Assembly: GCF_025370105.1 (NCBI RefSeq)
Contig: NZ_JANQBK010000004.1
Location: forward strand, 62,001 to 126,000
DNA length: 64,000 nucleotides
Direction: 5' to 3'
Source of the DNA: Sphingomonas hylomeconis
GTDB taxonomy: Bacteria > Pseudomonadota > Alphaproteobacteria > Sphingomonadales > Sphingomonadaceae
The notes below the pieces were generated by a model. The model was not told the DNA's origin and did no database searches. It saw only the letters and a program-made list of their open reading frames with translations. Position 1 is the first letter of the stretch. Each line of letters starts with the position of its first letter. A program made the translations under genes and the position numbers. Below, piece by piece: positions 61,584 to 64,000 of this stretch.

Positions 61584-62329
61584 GCGCGCTCGCCACCCGG
61601 GCAGCGTTGCTCGGCGCCGAACCGCTGGTCTATGGCCGGACCGGGCCGGCAGCCGACCTCGCCTTGCTGGCCAGGAAGCATCTGCCGCTGGTCCGGCGCA
61701 TTGCCTGGCACGTCCATGGCAGCATGAGCAGCGCGATCGAGGTCGAGGATCTCGTGCAGACCGGCCTGGTCGCTTTGGTCGAGGCAGCGGGCAGTTTCGA
61801 GGACCGCGGTGCCGTCAGCTTCGAACAATATCTCGCGACGCGGGTGCGCGGATCGATGATCGATGCGCTACGCCGCAGCGCGACGCTCACGCGCGGCGCG
61901 ATGCAGCGGCGGCGGGCTTATGCTGCAGCGGTCAAGGCGCTGACGCATGAAAGCGGCCGCGCGCCGGACGATCATCAGATTGCGGAAAGGCTTGGCGTGA
62001 CGCTGGACAAGATGCGGACCGATTACGCCGCGGCGGAGCCGGTACGGTTCGACTCGATCGACGAAGTCTATGCCGACGACCAGCCATGGTTCGCGAGCGA
62101 CGATCCCGATGCGTTTCAGCAGCTCGCGGACAGCGATCTGCGGGACTGCCTGATCGCGGCGATCGGCGCGCTGCCGGAACGCGAGGCGCAGGTCGTACAG
62201 CTTTATTATGTCGAGGAACTGAACCTCGAGGAGATCGGGCTGGTGCTCGGCGTAGGATCGGCGCGGGTGTGCCAGATCAAGGCCAGCGCGCATGCACGGC
62301 TGAAGAAGGCGCTGGCGCGGGCGGTTTGA
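61580..62329 (+). CDS. fliA: flagellar sigma factor FliA (sigma-28)
   Basis: A 249-residue sigma-70-family factor of the sigma-28 class. Region 2 (VEDLVQTGLVALVEAAGSFE, YLATRVRGSMIDALRR), region 3 and region 4 (LEEIGLVLGVGSARVCQIKA) are all present. It transcribes late flagellar genes once FlgM is exported. ATG 61580 overlaps the flhA stop (ATGA). FlhF and FlhG, which often lie between flhA and fliA, are absent from that position. Confidence 0.94.
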   Translation: MSALATRAALLGAEPLVYGRTGPAADLALLARKHLPLVRRIAWHVHGSMSSAIEVEDLVQTGLVALVEAAGSFEDRGAVSFEQYLATRVRGSMIDALRRSATLTRGAMQRRRAYAAAVKALTHESGRAPDDHQIAERLGVTLDKMRTDYAAAEPVRFDSIDEVYADDQPWFASDDPDAFQQLADSDLRDCLIAAIGALPEREAQVVQLYYVEELNLEEIGLVLGVGSARVCQIKASAHARLKKALARAV

Positions 62330-62354
62330 TGCGCCTGCCCCGCCCCGCATACCG

Positions 62355-62445
62355 CCGTCCTCCTGAACGCGTTTCAGGATCCATTCCGCCCCCCGGACGA
62401 TCGGACGTGAGGCACGATGGATCCCGACTTTCGTCAGGATGACGG
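62355..62445. repeat. intergenic palindromic repeat, copy 6
   Basis: CCGTCCTCCTGAACGCG and TCGTCAGGATGACGG form facing arms, with inner CAGGATCCA and TGGATCC. It lies between the convergent fliA and TonB-dependent receptor genes. Confidence 0.8.
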
Positions 62446-62461
62446 CAGTGGGGAAGGACGC

Positions 62462-64000
62462 CTAGAAAAACAGCTTCCGCACGCTCAGCCGCACCGTGCG
62501 GCCCAGCGGATCGATATAGTCCGGCGCATAGGCGAACGGCGTGACGCCGCCCGCATCGGTCACGCGCTGGCGGCTGTTGGCGATATTGTCGATCGACAAC
62601 GTCACACGCAGACCGCGCATCCACGGATGATCCTTCACCCAGTCGCGGCGCTGGCTGAGATCGGCGAACAGCCGCAAGTTGACCGTGGCAAGGCTGCCGA
62701 AATTGAGCGTCTCGGGCGCCGCCAGCGTGCCGCCATTGACCTCGGTCGCGCTCATCCAGTTGCCCGACAGGCGCGCGCCGAGGCCGTTATTGCTATAGCC
62801 TGCCTGCAGTTCCACCTCGTGGCGCGATTGGCCACCGCCACTGCCCAGCGTGTCGCCGCGGAGCAGATCGAGCGTCGGGCCGCCATCGGCGACCGTCACC
62901 CGATCGGTCAGATGCCAGGTGTGATAGACTGCGAAGTTGAGCCGGCCGCCACCGCCCCCACCGCCGCGACCGCCACCGCCAAAGCCGCCGCGCCGGCCCT
63001 CGCCCCCCGGCCGATCGCCGCCGGCAGCGCGTGCGCCGCCTTCGCCCGGCGGACGATCGCCGGGCGTAGCGCCCGCGCCGCGACGCCCGCCCGGGCGTTC
63101 GACGCCCTCGAACGGATTCGGGCCGGTGCCGGCACGGAACGCTTCGAGCTGTTTCTGGACCCTGGACTTGAGCGGTTGCGAGAAATTGACGCCCCAGCGC
63201 AGTTGCGATCGATCACTCTCGGCGAAATTGATCGGGCGTGAATCGATCTGCAGCAACTGCCCGGCGGAATCGCGCAGGAAGCGTTGCGGGAACGCTTGCT
63301 CGATCGCCGCGGTCGCGCCGGGGAAGGACGCGATCGGATCGTCGATCCTGGTCTTGGTGTAATTGGCGGTGAAGGCGATGTCCTTCGCGCTCCACGGTTT
63401 CAGCGTGCCGCTGAAACTCATCACGTGGCGCGTATTCGCGTCGAGCAGCGGATTGCCGCCGGTGATCCGCGTGACGATCGCATTCTGCCCGGTGACGAAA
63501 TCGAACACGCGCACATTGGGCGTGGCGATGTAGGGATCGCCGAGCTGCTGCGCGGTCGGCGCCTGCTTCTCGTCGGTGAACGAGGCGAGCAGGCGCAGCG
63601 CCGGGATCGGCGACCAGTTCAGGCCATAACCAAGCGTCGTCAACGTGCCGAAGTCCGACAGCTGGTCCAGCCCCAGATTGAGGTTCGCGGACAGATTGCC
63701 GATCGCGCCGAGCACGTCGCGCGACCGGCTGGTGAGCGGCAGATCGACGTTCAGCTGGCCGTTGACGATATCCCGCGAGACCTGCCCGCGCTGCGTGTCG
63801 CCAAAGCGATCGGCGCGGCTGTCGAAGTCGCTGGTCGAGGCGCCGACGCGCACGCTGGTGGCGACCGCGCCGGCCGGCAGCGTAAACGCGGTGCCGGCGA
63901 ACAGCAGATCGACATTGCCGGTGCTGGAGGTGGAGCGGCCCCGATTGGCGAAGATCGTGGTGTCGGTGTCGCGCTGCGCCTCGTTCACGCTCTTCGAATC
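62462..64000 (-). CDS. TonB-dependent receptor, C-terminal part
   Basis: The visible 512 residues are the C-terminal beta-barrel of an outer-membrane TonB-dependent receptor; the start lies beyond the window edge. The barrel strands (VNGQLNVDLPLT, SANLNLGLDQL) end in the expected terminal TVRLSVRKLFF with a C-terminal phenylalanine. The N-terminal plug and TonB box are not visible. A Gly/Arg/Pro-rich insert of about 55 residues (62942-63106) forms a loop in the barrel. The ligand is unknown; no siderophore or sugar gene is next to it. Confidence 0.9.
   Translation of the reverse strand, partial: DSKSVNEAQRDTDTTIFANRGRSTSSTGNVDLLFAGTAFTLPAGAVATSVRVGASTSDFDSRADRFGDTQRGQVSRDIVNGQLNVDLPLTSRSRDVLGAIGNLSANLNLGLDQLSDFGTLTTLGYGLNWSPIPALRLLASFTDEKQAPTAQQLGDPYIATPNVRVFDFVTGQNAIVTRITGGNPLLDANTRHVMSFSGTLKPWSAKDIAFTANYTKTRIDDPIASFPGATAAIEQAFPQRFLRDSAGQLLQIDSRPINFAESDRSQLRWGVNFSQPLKSRVQKQLEAFRAGTGPNPFEGVERPGGRRGAGATPGDRPPGEGGARAAGGDRPGGEGRRGGFGGGGRGGGGGGGRLNFAVYHTWHLTDRVTVADGGPTLDLLRGDTLGSGGGQSRHEVELQAGYSNNGLGARLSGNWMSATEVNGGTLAAPETLNFGSLATVNLRLFADLSQRRDWVKDHPWMRGLRVTLSIDNIANSRQRVTDAGGVTPFAYAPDYIDPLGRTVRLSVRKLFF

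Overview
This window is a GC-rich (mid-60s percent by eye) alphaproteobacterial chromosome segment, most like Sphingomonas or a close sphingomonad. The signs are protein-level resemblance to sphingomonad genes throughout, a TonB-dependent receptor, haem made by the C4 route (5-aminolevulinate synthase), MipZ, the rpmF-plsX-fabH-ihfA-merR gene order, and dispersed GTCATCC...GGATCCA palindromes between genes. I see no transposase, integrase, phage gene, CRISPR array, rRNA or tRNA. Every gene-free gap is shorter than 300 bases.

Layout. 1-2,673: the 3' end of rpoN, a small exported protein, and a secreted HEXXH/TPR-like protein. 2,670-11,568: parts of the ligase-associated DNA-damage set (exonuclease, DEXH helicase, PdeM), interrupted by an aspartyl protease, an M20 peptidase and kup; no ATP-dependent ligase is present. 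11,698-17,152: msrA, a tiny membrane protein, aspartate aminotransferase, a fused pabB-pabC, a glyoxalase-II-like hydrolase and a MAPEG protein. 17,354-20,347: the rpmF-plsX-fabH-ihfA-merR operon. 20,358-30,132: two signalling groups (GAF kinase plus orphan receiver; CHASE3 kinase, Rcp1-like receiver and receiver/HWE kinase) around a DEAD-box helicase, nitroreductase, thiolase and thioesterase. 30,190-45,054: housekeeping genes (exonuclease, TonB-like protein, phosphomannomutase, DnaJ-like, MipZ, panC, topA, dprA, plsY, murI, hemA) with several small unknowns.

45,097-62,329 is a large flagellar island. The minus-strand run flgBCDEFGHIJKL-motAB is tightly packed, mostly with GTGA or TGATG overlaps. 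It diverges from a plus-strand run: a second MotA/MotB-like pair, flgA, flgM, flgN, then an SLT lytic transglycosylase, flhA and fliA. Three near-perfect sigma-54 promoters (55770-55785 minus, 55939-55954 plus, 58534-58549 plus) head these units. Since rpoN, fliA and flgM are all in the window, a sigma-54 then sigma-28/FlgM hierarchy is the simplest reading. The two divergent sigma-54 promoters share a 153-bp spacer with two CGGCAA/TTGCCG dyads, good candidates for enhancer-binding-protein sites. The window ends inside a TonB-dependent receptor gene.

I did not find a convincing wholly new multi-gene system. The points most worth following are the divergent sigma-54 control region with a possibly leaderless second stator gene, the ligase-less ligase-associated repair set whose helicase start codon lies inside an intergenic repeat, and a 163-nt nested multi-hairpin element at 23995-24157.
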